In this document: piece by piece, positions 54,801 through 62,550 of the stretch | Layout: each line of letters starts with the position of its first letter | Numbering within the stretch: position 1 is the stretch's first letter | Assembly (NCBI GenBank): GCA_900756545.1 | Contig: CAAEKO010000034.1 | Location: 1-64,000, forward strand | DNA: 64,000 nt | Direction: 5' to 3' | Source of the DNA: Clostridia bacterium | Lineage (GTDB): Bacteria > Bacillota > Clostridia > UBA1381 | Position numbers and translations under genes: made by a program | Notes under the pieces: generated by a model | Told to the model about the DNA's origin: nothing | Database searches by the model: none | What the model saw: only the letters and a program-made list of their open reading frames with translations

Positions 54801-55725
54801 AACTTCTGTATCTACAAATGCATCTTACACATTCAAAGCAGAAAGAGACATTGCTCTCGTAGCTAAATTTGCTAAAACGACTTCATCTGGCGGCAGTGGT
54901 TCTTCCTCATATGTTGTAAAATTTGAAACAAATGGTGGAGGTAAAGTTGCAAGTCAGAGTTTAAAGAGAAATGCAGTAGTAAAAAAGCCTGCTACTCCAA
55001 CTAAAGAAGGTTATACTTTTGAAGGTTGGTACACAGATAAAGAATTAACAACCGAATATGATTTTTCCACTGAAGTCACAAAAGGATTTACACTTTACGC
55101 TAAGTGGACAGAATTAAAAACAGATGTTGAAAAGCCCGGTGATACAGAGAAGCCTGATGCAAGCAGTTCACTTCCGTTTGAAGATGTTAAATCCAACGAT
55201 TGGTTCTATGGTTCTGTTAAGTATGTTTATGAAAACGGACTTATGAATGGTACGACTGACACCACATTTGCACCGAATGACCATTTAACTCGTGCAATGC
55301 TTGTTACAATTCTCTATCGTGCGGCGGGTGAGCCAGAAGTAAATAATAGTGTTCCTTTTGAGGATGTAAATGCTGACAGCTATTATACAAAGGCTATTAT
55401 CTGGGCACAGCAGAACGGCATTGTTTCGGGTGTATCCGAAAATGAATTTGCGCCTGATGAAAATATCACAAGGGAACAGATTGCAACTATTATGTACAGA
55501 TACGCACAGTACAAGGGTTATGATGTCAGCGTAGGAGAAAACACAAATATCCTCTCTTATGACGATTTTGACAGCGTTTCCGAATACGCAATATCAGCTA
55601 TGCAGTATGCAGTCGGAAACGGTTTAATTAAGGGCAAATCCGAAAGTACATTAAATCCGCAGGACAATGCTACAAGAGCAGAAATAGCTACAATACTTCA
55701 AAGATTTATTGTGGCTAACAAATAA
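51886..55725 (+). CDS. Large S-layer-anchored surface protein: LRR, Cys/His domain, Ig-like, SLH
   Basis: Encodes 1279 aa; GAAGGAG precedes the ATG. Signal peptide 1-28; BspA-type leucine-rich repeats (about 30-360; EIVIPEKVSQIAALAFAETS); a domain at about 450-580 with C466 (DNCWTFAQ) and H542 (YHGNY) recalling CHAP/NlpC-type cysteine enzymes; bacterial Ig-like Big_2 (585-665) and MBG-type repeats (668-860, VTYGDEID / YEISYVKAKLTV); an InlB-like beta repeat (925-995, SGWYNGETS) and a Listeria/Bacteroides-type repeat (1005-1075, FEGWYTDKEL); three SLH domains (1098-1279). Secreted and held to the wall; likely an adhesin or host-interaction protein. It lies just outside the inverted repeat that frames the integrase. 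Confidence 0.9.
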   Translation: MKKLISLFLTLCITITMFSTFVLTAYAENGTCGDNAFWKIENGVLTISGSGKVEGVQFNGKDFHTVIFDDGITSINREIFSGCYQLSKVTLPKNLVYIPYKAFYNCYSLREIVIPEKVSQIAALAFAETSLDSITIPKSMLLIGQQAFAVATGWTIDGVEYTGIKDIYYNGTQQQWNNIKIISGKEDIYGYQTDNSELNKATIHYNNDISYSGKCGDNATWKIENNTLYISGTGEMNAYCNLEKGWTYPEWLAYDYDTIQVNEGITKIGMCAFDETIVPMGLTFEWGSLTEEQIEENQLYQFDNGNFYFNRDHVKKVILPKSLSTISSEAFWKCNKLTDVYYAGTETEWNNIEISTNNESLLNAEIHYSTQNGNKNFTGITFEDKFFEYDGSEKTLLISGTLPGDASVRYINNKAIQGGEYTATAIITADGYNTLTLTATMTIGFRVNNVILPLEGYEIGKPWDNCWTFAQNVYQEIWGSAKGEDLLRSLDTEDKKITEKNVRNFILSSELGANIRLEDGEDINIHSLILVQKDNDGFTVYHGNYNEAIYFTRYTYSEFAEHYADYKYFAYINFPNAPEYSKAPQSITLENIPSKTYGDAPFALTVTPDATANLTNFTYDSSDKNVATVDESGNVTIVGAGETIISVTESGNEEYAKTTVTKKLTVNKKALEIKVDDVTITYGDEIDTNITYTGFIDGEDETVLTKAVEVGGYSAKPNVGEYDIILSGAEAANYEISYVKAKLTVNKKDVTVTQLKVFDKAADTTTDATINTSSLVIDGMVLGDDITIDFTNAVATFETAEVGNDIVVTITALKLVGTHAENYNLTNTEIETTASIKETITASDIAAQITALSVVKDSTEIILPNVPAGYKITLKASDNEDVVKTDGSVAPVENDTQVGLTFTVTNEADETDVADTAVINVIIPAATKINIAVTAEANGTVTGSGEYLKNSNVTVAATPNSGYKFSGWYNGETSVSTNASYTFKAERDIALVAKFAKTTSSGGSGSSSYVVKFETNGGGKVASQSLKRNAVVKKPATPTKEGYTFEGWYTDKELTTEYDFSTEVTKGFTLYAKWTELKTDVEKPGDTEKPDASSSLPFEDVKSNDWFYGSVKYVYENGLMNGTTDTTFAPNDHLTRAMLVTILYRAAGEPEVNNSVPFEDVNADSYYTKAIIWAQQNGIVSGVSENEFAPDENITREQIATIMYRYAQYKGYDVSVGENTNILSYDDFDSVSEYAISAMQYAVGNGLIKGKSESTLNPQDNATRAEIATILQRFIVANK

Positions 55726-55735
55726 ATACTAACAT

Positions 55736-55817
55736 AAGGCTCTGTTTGATGTCATTTCAAGCAGGGCCTTAATATTTATAAAGGATTAAACTGTAGTTTA
55801 CAGCTTAGTCCTTTTTC
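55736..55817 (+). terminator. Two tandem terminator hairpins behind the surface gene
   Basis: First: AAGGCtCTGtTTGA with TCAAgCAGgGCCTT (55736-55770). Second: AAGGATTAAACTGTA with TACAGCTTAGTCCTT (55781-55813) followed by TTTTTC. Confidence 0.75.
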
Positions 55818-55949
55818 TTTTGCTCAATTTTCGGTCAAATTGCACTCAATGAGTTTTTCACCCTATTCTGTTATTCTAAAAGCACAGAAAGTTGGTGCAG
55901 CGGAAATATCACTTTTTGAATATTTAAAGCCACAGGAGGATAACACATT

Positions 55950-56009
55950 ATGAAATTTTTTAGAATCAGAATAGGGAGAAAGGAGGACATAGGTTATGAA
56001 AGAGCTTAA
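55950..56009 (+). CDS. Leader peptide overlapping the ParM start
   Basis: A 19-codon ORF (MKFFRIRIGRKEDIGYERA) with its own AGGAGG site. It overlaps the first 14 nt of the ParM gene in another frame, so its stop codon lies just past the ParM start, a layout suited to translational coupling. Basic, no family. Confidence 0.5.
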   Translation: MKFFRIRIGRKEDIGYERA

Positions 56010-56919
56010 CGGAGTGAAAATTATAGGCATAGACCACGGTTACGGCAATATCAAGAGCAGTTGCACCGTTACATCTACAGGGCTTTTCAAATATGAAACC
56101 GAGCCTGTATTTTCAGGAAACATTCTTGAATATAATGGCACATATTACCGTGTAGGTGAAGGTCACAAGGAGTTTATTGCCGACAAATCAACTGATGATG
56201 AATACTACATCTTTACCCTTATGGCTATTGCAAGAGAATTAAGCCGTGTGGGTATCACCTCTGCAAATGTGCATATTGCGGCCGGACTTCCTTTAACTTG
56301 GGTACGCTCACAGCGTGAGAAATTCCGCAAATATCTTATGCAGAATGATGAGATTAAATTTCGTTTTAACGGCAAACAATACTATGTTCGCATTGTTGGG
56401 AGCAGTATATTTCCGCAAGGCTATCCGGCAATAGTAGAAAACATATCACAGTTTACAGGAACAAACATTCTCGCAGACATCGGCAACGGCACAATGAATA
56501 TTATGTATATCAACAACAAAAAGCCGATTGAAAGCAAGTGCTGGACGGAGAAACTCGGTGTTAATCAATGTATGATTGCCGCTAAAAACAGCATTATGGA
56601 TAAGTTCGGGGTAAAGATTGAGGATTCTGTTGTGGAACAGTATTTATGCTTTAAAGCAGCAGATATAAGCAAGGAATATCTTGACTGTCTGAATAGCGTT
56701 GCAACAGAATATACGGAACAAATCTTTTCTGCTCTCAGAAGATATGAATACAACTCCGGCTTGATGAGGCTGTATATTATCGGCGGTGGAGGTTGTCTTG
56801 TTGAAAATTTCGGTGAGTATGACAAAGACAGAGTAACAGTTATAAGCGATATATGTGCAACAGCAAAAGGCTATGAGTATCTTGCATACAACAAGTTGCG
56901 AAAGGAGCAGAGCCGATGA
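55996..56919 (+). CDS. ParM/StbA-type actin-like segregation ATPase
   Basis: Encodes 307 aa. Actin-fold motifs: phosphate-1 IIGIDHGYGNIKSS (residues 9-22), phosphate-2 ILADIGNGTMNIMYI, and adenosine loop LYIIGGGGCLVE near the C-terminus. Such proteins form dynamic filaments that push plasmid or element copies apart. The downstream gene overlaps by 4 bp (ATGA) and looks like its adaptor. Presence suggests the element spends part of its life as an episome or derives from a plasmid. Confidence 0.9.
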   Translation: MKELNGVKIIGIDHGYGNIKSSCTVTSTGLFKYETEPVFSGNILEYNGTYYRVGEGHKEFIADKSTDDEYYIFTLMAIARELSRVGITSANVHIAAGLPLTWVRSQREKFRKYLMQNDEIKFRFNGKQYYVRIVGSSIFPQGYPAIVENISQFTGTNILADIGNGTMNIMYINNKKPIESKCWTEKLGVNQCMIAAKNSIMDKFGVKIEDSVVEQYLCFKAADISKEYLDCLNSVATEYTEQIFSALRRYEYNSGLMRLYIIGGGGCLVENFGEYDKDRVTVISDICATAKGYEYLAYNKLRKEQSR

Positions 56920-57311
56920 AAAACAATATTATCTGCACAAATATCCGCTTTAACCTTGATAATCCCTTGCACCAAAAGGCTTGGGAATATCTGAAAACAA
57001 TGGATAAGTCGCAATTTAAGTCATACACCCACGCAACAGCACTTTCAATCACGGAAATGTTTGACCGTTTTTACAAGCTGCAAGCAGATCCTTATCTTGA
57101 AACCCGACGGCGAGAGGAACAATTTGTGGCACAAATTGTTGAAGCCGTTGAAAAAGCCTTGAATGAGGCTTTACCGAGCTTTCTTCTTTCGTGTATTGCG
57201 AGTTTTGCTAATCTGCAAATATCTCCGAGTATTGCTCAAAATCCCATTCAAAACAATGACAGTAATACCGAAAATGAAGAAATTGACTGGGATTTTATCA
57301 GCGAAAGCTAA
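56916..57311 (+). CDS. ParR-like adaptor of the ParM protein
   Basis: Encodes 131 aa; its ATG overlaps the stop of parM (ATGA). The N-terminus (IRFNLDNPLHQKAWEYLKTM) is typical of small partners encoded after ParM/StbA genes, which have ribbon-helix-helix DNA-binding domains; the C-terminus is low-complexity and acidic (NNDSNTENEEIDWDFISES). By analogy it binds the centromere and caps the filament. Candidate target: hairpins directly downstream. Confidence 0.75.
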   Translation: MKNNIICTNIRFNLDNPLHQKAWEYLKTMDKSQFKSYTHATALSITEMFDRFYKLQADPYLETRRREEQFVAQIVEAVEKALNEALPSFLLSCIASFANLQISPSIAQNPIQNNDSNTENEEIDWDFISES

Positions 57312-57720
57312 TTATGGTATTGAAAATTGCATTTCCAATACCATAATTAAAAGCTGTAACTATGCCTTAATCGGCATAATACCAAATATAATTGATATTC
57401 GTACCTTATTGGTACAGAAATCAATTATATTTAATGCGTAATTGCAAAAAGTCAATGCTTTTTACAATTACGAAAGGCTTTCGAGCAAACTGCCCTACAG
57501 CTTTTGCACGCACCTTTTCGGTGCATGTGCCTGTGCGTTCCGCTTACGCTTTGTGCTTTATTCCAACAATAGTTTGGAACGCACAGGCACTTAATACCCT
57601 TTAGCTCCGCTACTAAGTAAAGCATTGTCATCAACTAACGGCGATAACAACACTTCCCTTATCCGCTACACTAAAGGGCATGGGCAGGTAGTGCAAGTGG
57701 ATAGACACACTTGCCACCTG
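57310..57720 (+). repeat. Cluster of inverted repeats downstream of ParM-ParR
   Basis: No gene. Successive stems: AATTATGGTATTG/CAATACCATAATT (57310-57348); AAATATAATTGAT/ATCAATTATATTT (57384-57432) enclosing GTACC/GGTAC; CGTAATTG..AAAAAG/CTTTTT..CAATTACG (57437-57472); GTGCCTGTGCGTTCC/GGAACGCACAGGCAC (57527-57590); CAGGT..GCAAGTG/CACTTGC..ACCTG (57685-57720). A candidate centromere, single-strand origin or transfer region. Confidence 0.7.
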
Positions 57721-58001
57721 TTCAGGGGGAAATCGAGAAAAATTCTCGTTGTATCTTGCACGCTTTTGTTCGTTCGAGTACAGCAAGTACACTTCACTCT
57801 CAAAATCGCACAATCTACTTAGAGAATTGTCCTCTTTCCCCCTAAAAACCCCCTATGCGGTAACGCAAAGTCAATATTAAACTTCCGATTAACATCAGAC
57901 TTTGCATTACCTGCACAATAATTTGAAATATCAGTGTCAAATTATTGTGGTGCAAGCCATTATCTCTTGCACACTTTCGCACAGCGAAAGGAGGCGAATT
58001 T
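57721..58001 (+). other. Candidate oriT region upstream of mobC
   Basis: No gene. Two long stems lie at 57859-57911 (GGTAACGCAAAGTC with GACTTTGCATTACC, one mismatch) and 57912-57954 (CACAATAATTTGA with TCAAATTATTGTG), right before the mobC ribosome site. Position and stem-loops fit an oriT. Confidence 0.55.
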
Positions 58002-58382
58002 ATGAATCGCAAGCGAAATCATCAATTCTCTCTACGCTTGTCCGACAGCGAACAAGCGTTATGGGATAAAAAACAGACTGCAAGCGGTCTTAATAAAACT
58101 GAATTTTTTATCCGCATACTGAAAAACTCTGTTGTAAAAATATACCGCTTTGATGAAAGCATAAAGGAACTGATTAAGGAATTACGCAAAGTCGGCGTAA
58201 ATCTTAATCAGGCGGCACATCTTTTAAACAGCGGTTTCCCTTTTGAAGCGAATCAGGAAATTCGCGATATGAACGGCGAATATTCCGAAGTCATGGAAAA
58301 AATCAAAAATTTTCTTGAAAAACCTTTAATAAATGCAACCATTATTGATAAAACGGTCGGTGATGATAATGCCGTTCGGTAA
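58002..58382 (+). CDS. MobC-type ribbon-helix-helix relaxosome accessory protein
   Basis: Encodes 126 aa from ATG 58002 (AAAGGAGG 7 nt upstream). The N-terminal RKRNHQFSLRLSDSEQALWDKK forms a beta strand and helix of a ribbon-helix-helix, and VGVNLNQAAHLLNSG is the signature of the MobC family. It would bind oriT and assist the relaxase, whose start it overlaps by 20 bp. Confidence 0.88.
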   Translation: MNRKRNHQFSLRLSDSEQALWDKKQTASGLNKTEFFIRILKNSVVKIYRFDESIKELIKELRKVGVNLNQAAHLLNSGFPFEANQEIRDMNGEYSEVMEKIKNFLEKPLINATIIDKTVGDDNAVR

Positions 58383-59544
58383 TGTGAATGTAAAGTATCA
58401 GCCGTGTAAATCCGTAGGACAGCTTAAATCGGCAGTAAATTATATGCTCGGCATACAACCGGAGCAGATACGAAACGGAGTAGTTAAAACGCAAGACCAC
58501 CTATATTCTGCTCTCGGCTGTAACCGTGATAATTTTGCAAACAGCATACTTGTCACAAGAAAGTTAAACGGCAGAAGCTACAGCAGAATGAAAAAAAATA
58601 ACATAATTGCTCACAAATTGAGTATATCATTTCATCAGGCGGACAATGAAAAGCTGTCTTATGAATTGGCATATAAAATTGCTGAAGAATTTGCAATTGA
58701 ATTTATGTATTCAAAAGGCTATGAGGTTTTATTTGCAGTACATACAGACACCGAGCATATTCATGTTCATTTTCTTGTGAGCAACTGCAACATAGACACA
58801 GGCAAAAGTTACAGACGAAATAAAAAAATGTTATATGATATGTCGGAATATTTCGGCAATCAATGTCTTCAACACGGCTTGACGCACTCTGTCCGCAATG
58901 AGTTTTACAGTCATGACCTTGATGAATCAAGAGATAATTTGACTTTTGCGGAATATCAAATGCGTAAAAAAGGCAAAGAGAGCTTTAAGGACGAGCTTAG
59001 AGAGGTTATTCAGGTAGAAATAGCGGATAAAACAAACAAGACCTTTGATGATGTTATGGCTGCTCTTTGGCGGCACTATAATGTTGAAACAAGGGTTAAG
59101 GGAAACACAGTATCATACAGACACCCCGAATACAAGGACAAAAACGGAAAACTTGTATCTGTCAGGGGCAGTAAATTAGGTGATTTATATACCCGGAAAG
59201 GAATAGAATATGAGCTTACAAAGAAACTCACAAAACAATATGAACAATCAGCCGAAGCCCAGTATTATGGAGAAATTACGGACACCGCAGGAGAGCATAG
59301 ACACCCGTATGGAAATATTGGAAAGTCTGTGGCAGAAACTACAGACCTTACGAGAGGACAACTTGAACGAGGCAGAGGACAAACTACAGCTAACGGCATA
59401 TCTGACAATAGCGGAAGAAATGTTCAAAGCTCTGGTGACTTTTACGAACGCTATAGGAAGCGACATCAAAAGTCTAACGGAAGAACAAATGAAGCTGTTA
59501 AGCCTGCAAAACGAGTACATCAGGACGAGTGGGAACGAGATTGA
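58363..59544 (+). CDS. Relaxase/mobilization nuclease (MobP-like)
   Basis: Encodes 393 aa from ATG 58363 (or ATG 58369, two codons later; both overlap mobC). The N-terminal relaxase domain has the metal-binding three-His motif in AVHTDTEHIHVHF (H127, H132, H134, H136) and conserved YMLGIQPEQ and HKLSISFHQAD segments; a Tyr near residue 27 may be the nicking residue. It nicks oriT and leads the strand into the recipient through a helper's secretion system. The C-terminus (about 280-393) is Arg/Gly-rich and overlaps another ORF by 335 bp. Confidence 0.92.
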   Translation: MIMPFGNVNVKYQPCKSVGQLKSAVNYMLGIQPEQIRNGVVKTQDHLYSALGCNRDNFANSILVTRKLNGRSYSRMKKNNIIAHKLSISFHQADNEKLSYELAYKIAEEFAIEFMYSKGYEVLFAVHTDTEHIHVHFLVSNCNIDTGKSYRRNKKMLYDMSEYFGNQCLQHGLTHSVRNEFYSHDLDESRDNLTFAEYQMRKKGKESFKDELREVIQVEIADKTNKTFDDVMAALWRHYNVETRVKGNTVSYRHPEYKDKNGKLVSVRGSKLGDLYTRKGIEYELTKKLTKQYEQSAEAQYYGEITDTAGEHRHPYGNIGKSVAETTDLTRGQLERGRGQTTANGISDNSGRNVQSSGDFYERYRKRHQKSNGRTNEAVKPAKRVHQDEWERD

Positions 59545-59806
59545 TAAACTTGTTTACAATACCTATGAAGATGTAAAGGATAAATATGCTGTTCTCATTG
59601 AAAAATCCTTAAAAGATGCTACCGACAACCACAACCGCAGTTTAAAAGCAATGGAGCGTGTTGCCGAGAAATGCACCGAAACCGCAAAGAAAGCACAGGA
59701 GAACAATGCCGAGCTTTGCCGAGTGGATAATTTTTGGAAGTTTCTCAATTTTACAGTACCGATATATGTTATTGCGGATATAATAATACGGCTGATTTTT
59801 AGGTAA
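59210..59806 (+). CDS. MobB-like coiled-coil membrane protein nested in the relaxase gene
   Basis: Encodes 198 aa; AAAGGAA lies 7 nt before the ATG. It overlaps the relaxase C-terminus by 335 bp in the +1 frame. Long helices with heptad-like spacing (TRMEILESLWQKLQTLREDN, EIDKLVYNTYEDVKDKYAVL) are followed by a C-terminal membrane helix (FLNFTVPIYVIADIIIRLI). The layout resembles mobB within mobA of RSF1010-type plasmids, where the nested membrane protein aids relaxosome delivery. No family recognised; similarity is architectural. Confidence 0.7.
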   Translation: MSLQRNSQNNMNNQPKPSIMEKLRTPQESIDTRMEILESLWQKLQTLREDNLNEAEDKLQLTAYLTIAEEMFKALVTFTNAIGSDIKSLTEEQMKLLSLQNEYIRTSGNEIDKLVYNTYEDVKDKYAVLIEKSLKDATDNHNRSLKAMERVAEKCTETAKKAQENNAELCRVDNFWKFLNFTVPIYVIADIIIRLIFR

Positions 59807-59837
59807 AATTTTAATGGGGCTGTAAAAAAAGTCCCAT

Positions 59838-59872
59838 AAAAATGCAAGGGTGAAAACTCTTGCATTTTTTAC
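59838..59872 (+). terminator. Terminator in the left end of the insertion sequence
   Basis: AAAAATGCAAG/CTTGCATTTTT with a 10-nt loop; it blocks read-in from the mob genes. A second stem (AACAGCTG/CAGCTGTT, 59881-59911) precedes the transposase. Confidence 0.75.
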
Positions 59873-59928
59873 ATACAAAAACAGCTGAAACCATTGAGGT
59901 AACAGCTGTTTTGTGGTATAATAAATAT

Positions 59929-61515
59929 ATGAAAAACAAAATTAATACCGAAAAATATTATACACCAATTCAAATGGAATTTCAAGTAGGATTTGAAAAA
60001 ATCATTGAAATTTCTGACCCAATTTACACATTCAACGAAATTGTGAATCAAATTGACCTTAGAAAATATTTTGTTGGGAAAGGCAACAGAATGGGTCGAC
60101 CAAGATTTGATTGTATCAAGATGTTGAAAATAATACTGTTTGCTTTTATGGAAAATGAATATGCATCGCTTAGAAATATTGAAAAGCTATGTAAAACAGA
60201 TATTCGTTATCTGTGGCTTTTAGGTGATACACCTGCACCATCATTTGTAACAATATCCAATTTTATGAACAATTTTCTTGTTGATGGTATAGAGGAAATC
60301 TTTAACGATATTAACCGAGTGATATTTGAAACAGAAAAAGTGGACCTAAATCATATATACATAGATGGTACAAAGATAGAGGCTAATGCTAATAAATATA
60401 CTTGGGTATGGAAAAAGTCTTGTATTACTAACAGAGATAGAGTATTTAAATATCTCACTGATTTAATAAATGAAATTAATGAAACAGACCTGATATTTCA
60501 TAATGTTAAAATCGGCACACGCAAGGAATACAACATTGAGTATTTAATTGATATACAAAGAGAATATGCAAATCTTTTAAATATAGATACATCAACATTT
60601 GTATATGGCTCCGGTAAAAGAAAAACACAACTACAGCGTCATTATGAAAAATTAGCTAACTATATAGATAGATTAAAGAAATATGCAAAACATATCAATA
60701 CTTGTGGAAAAAACAGAAACAGTTATTCTAAAACCGATACAGATGCAACATTTATGCGAGTAAAGAAAGACTATATGGGTAATGACCAATTGCTTCCCGC
60801 ATACAATGTACAGCTTGGGATATGTGATGAATACATAGCAGTAGCAGATATTAAACAATATGCATCAGATATGGAGTGTTTTGTACCGCTTATGGAAAAA
60901 TTTAATGATACATATGGTTTCTATCCAACATACCCTGTAGCTGATGCAGGATATGGTAGCTACAACAATTATCTGTTTTGTGAAGAAAAAGGTATGGAAA
61001 AATTCATGAAATTTACTATGTATGAAAAAGAAACAAAATCAGACAAGTATCATAACGATCCATTCCGAGCAGTGAATTTCAAAAGAGATAATCAAGGAAA
61101 TTTAATTTGTCCGAACGGAAAGAAATTCCATTATATTTATGACAGACCGGTGCAAGGGAATAAATTCGGCAGGACAGAAGAATACTATCAATGCGAAGAT
61201 TGCAGTGGGTGTAAATATCGAAGTCAATGTCATAAAAGTGAGAAAAACAGAATTATCCGTATTAATGAAGAATTAACAAGCTTTCACATAGAAGTTTTAA
61301 ATAACTTAAACTGTATCCACGGAGCACTGCTAAGAATGAATAGAAGTATTCAATCTGAAGGAACATATGGAGTAATCAAAAGCGATAGAGGGTACAAACG
61401 GATACACAGACGCGGTTTAAAATTCGTAAATTTTGATTTTATGACAATTTGTTGTGGTTTTAATCTGTACAAATACCATATGAAGAAACAACGGCTTGCA
61501 AAAACAGCAGCCTAA
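59929..61515 (+). CDS. IS1182-family transposase
   Basis: Encodes 528 aa from ATG 59929; an in-frame earlier start at 59860 overlaps the hairpins and is rejected. DDE residues: D146 (IYIDGTKIEANANKYTW), D339 (PVADAGYGSYN) and E477 (QSEGTYGVIKSDRGYKR). A DUF772-type N-terminal region (RPRFDCIKMLKIILFAFMEN) and a CxxC zinc-like segment (CEDCSGCKYRSQC) are present. Full length, no frameshift, so probably active. Confidence 0.94.
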   Translation: MKNKINTEKYYTPIQMEFQVGFEKIIEISDPIYTFNEIVNQIDLRKYFVGKGNRMGRPRFDCIKMLKIILFAFMENEYASLRNIEKLCKTDIRYLWLLGDTPAPSFVTISNFMNNFLVDGIEEIFNDINRVIFETEKVDLNHIYIDGTKIEANANKYTWVWKKSCITNRDRVFKYLTDLINEINETDLIFHNVKIGTRKEYNIEYLIDIQREYANLLNIDTSTFVYGSGKRKTQLQRHYEKLANYIDRLKKYAKHINTCGKNRNSYSKTDTDATFMRVKKDYMGNDQLLPAYNVQLGICDEYIAVADIKQYASDMECFVPLMEKFNDTYGFYPTYPVADAGYGSYNNYLFCEEKGMEKFMKFTMYEKETKSDKYHNDPFRAVNFKRDNQGNLICPNGKKFHYIYDRPVQGNKFGRTEEYYQCEDCSGCKYRSQCHKSEKNRIIRINEELTSFHIEVLNNLNCIHGALLRMNRSIQSEGTYGVIKSDRGYKRIHRRGLKFVNFDFMTICCGFNLYKYHMKKQRLAKTAA

Positions 61516-61691
61516 ACTATCAATATTTTTTAAAATTTGAGTCCATAAAACGATGGGCTTTGTTTTGATGTCATAAAAACCATATTCTAACGAGATTTAA
61601 CAAAATATGCAGAAAAGGAATCCTGTTTTGAGATTCCTTTTCGCTATTTGCGGGCTTTTTTAACAGCCCCTGAAGTTCTAATTACGGCGGA

Positions 61692-62276
61692 TTATCTATC
61701 TGATAATCTGTCATACTGTATTTCGGATTCTCCTGTAATTTTGTTTGTTTTCTTTTTATAAAGCAAAGTGTATTTTGCTTGTCCGGCGGTATAATCTTTA
61801 TCGCCTTTTGGGAAGAAAGAACGGCAGAAATGAGAGTCAGAATTTTTAAGTCTATCAAGGAATATGTATATATCTCTGCTATTATGTGCAGATTGAAGCA
61901 GATAATCCGCTTGAATTAGTGAAAATACTTGTTTCTTTGAATTATATTTGAAAATAATCTCGTTGCTATCAAGCATATTTTCCAAAAATTCAAAATACTC
62001 AATTCGCTCTTTGACAAAATCAAAGTTTTCACTTTTAGTTAAAGTGTCATAATCTATCTTTCCGTCTAATGCGTAGTCAAACACTTTTTTCCTTGAAGCA
62101 GTACGGAAAAACTCATTGTCAACGAGTTTATGAAGTCCGGCTAAATGCACAAACTCCGTTTCAGAAAAGTTAAGTATTATTTTTGACATTTGACCTTTTC
62201 TGCCAATAATGATTTCGTATTGTGTATCAATCAGCTTTTGAAAAGCCAATGCACACCTTTGTAATTTGTCTGCCAT
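61692..62276 (-). CDS. PBECR4-like protein (phage-type nuclease fold family)
   Basis: Encodes 194 aa. The segments DTQYEIIIGRKGQMSKI and FVHLAGLHKLVDNEFF, and a C-terminal KYTLLYKKKTN, resemble the PBECR4 family as I recall it (proposed BECR-fold RNase-like domains of phages and mobile elements). No signal peptide or membrane helix. The catalytic residues cannot be assigned from this sequence alone. Upstream is a terminator, then the STAND gene on the same strand, so both may belong to one defence island. Confidence 0.65.
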   Translation of the reverse strand: MADKLQRCALAFQKLIDTQYEIIIGRKGQMSKIILNFSETEFVHLAGLHKLVDNEFFRTASRKKVFDYALDGKIDYDTLTKSENFDFVKERIEYFEFLENMLDSNEIIFKYNSKKQVFSLIQADYLLQSAHNSRDIYIFLDRLKNSDSHFCRSFFPKGDKDYTAGQAKYTLLYKKKTNKITGESEIQYDRLSDR

Positions 62277-62299
62277 TGTAAATATCCTTTCACATAAGT

Positions 62300-62334
62300 A
62301 AAAGCCGTTCTACCAAGAAAGCAGAACGGCTTTT
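62300..62334. terminator. Hairpin between the STAND and PBECR4-like genes
   Basis: AAAAGCCGTTCT/AGAACGGCTTTT with an 11-nt loop, symmetric A/T flanks. Confidence 0.8.
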
Positions 62335-62550
62335 AGTGCATTTTCTTTCGGCATTAAGCCTACGCCGATTTGAGGTTACACTACACAAACCCCTCCCGAA
62401 AGCTCCGTATGCCAACGCATATCGGCACGCCGACACACATCTACGCTTTAACAGACACACCTGTTGCCTGTTGCTAATATTATTATACTCAAAACTTTAA
62501 AATATGTCAATAGATTTAAAGAAATTTTGTCATTATGCCTAAAAATATTT
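62335..62550. other. Non-coding gap behind the STAND gene
   Basis: No gene. A GC-richer stretch (62340-62470) precedes AT-rich sequence; no clear repeat beyond CATATCGGCACGCCGAC-like symmetric words. Confidence 0.5.

Larger units (their letters stand above)
59816..61670 (+). mobile_element. IS1182-type insertion sequence
   Basis: Ends show terminal inverted repeats: left GGGGCTGTAAAAAAAG, right (reverse complement) GGGGCTGTTAAAAAAG, framing 1855 bp with a single transposase. No obvious target duplication. It lies 10 bp after the nested mob gene and 21 bp from the PBECR4-like gene, and interrupts no visible gene. Confidence 0.85.

Noticed and set aside
57527..57590. Integron attC-like site
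   Set aside because: The 15-bp perfect stem lacks the R-box core and the unpaired bases typical of attC, and no integron integrase is present.
57452..57822. Short ORFs of 60-70 aa in the hairpin region
   Set aside because: They are read through perfect inverted repeats on both strands with no ribosome site; more likely cis-acting DNA.
59563..59878. Minus-strand ORFs opposite the nested mob gene and the left end of the insertion sequence
   Set aside because: They are antisense to better supported genes and have no start signals.
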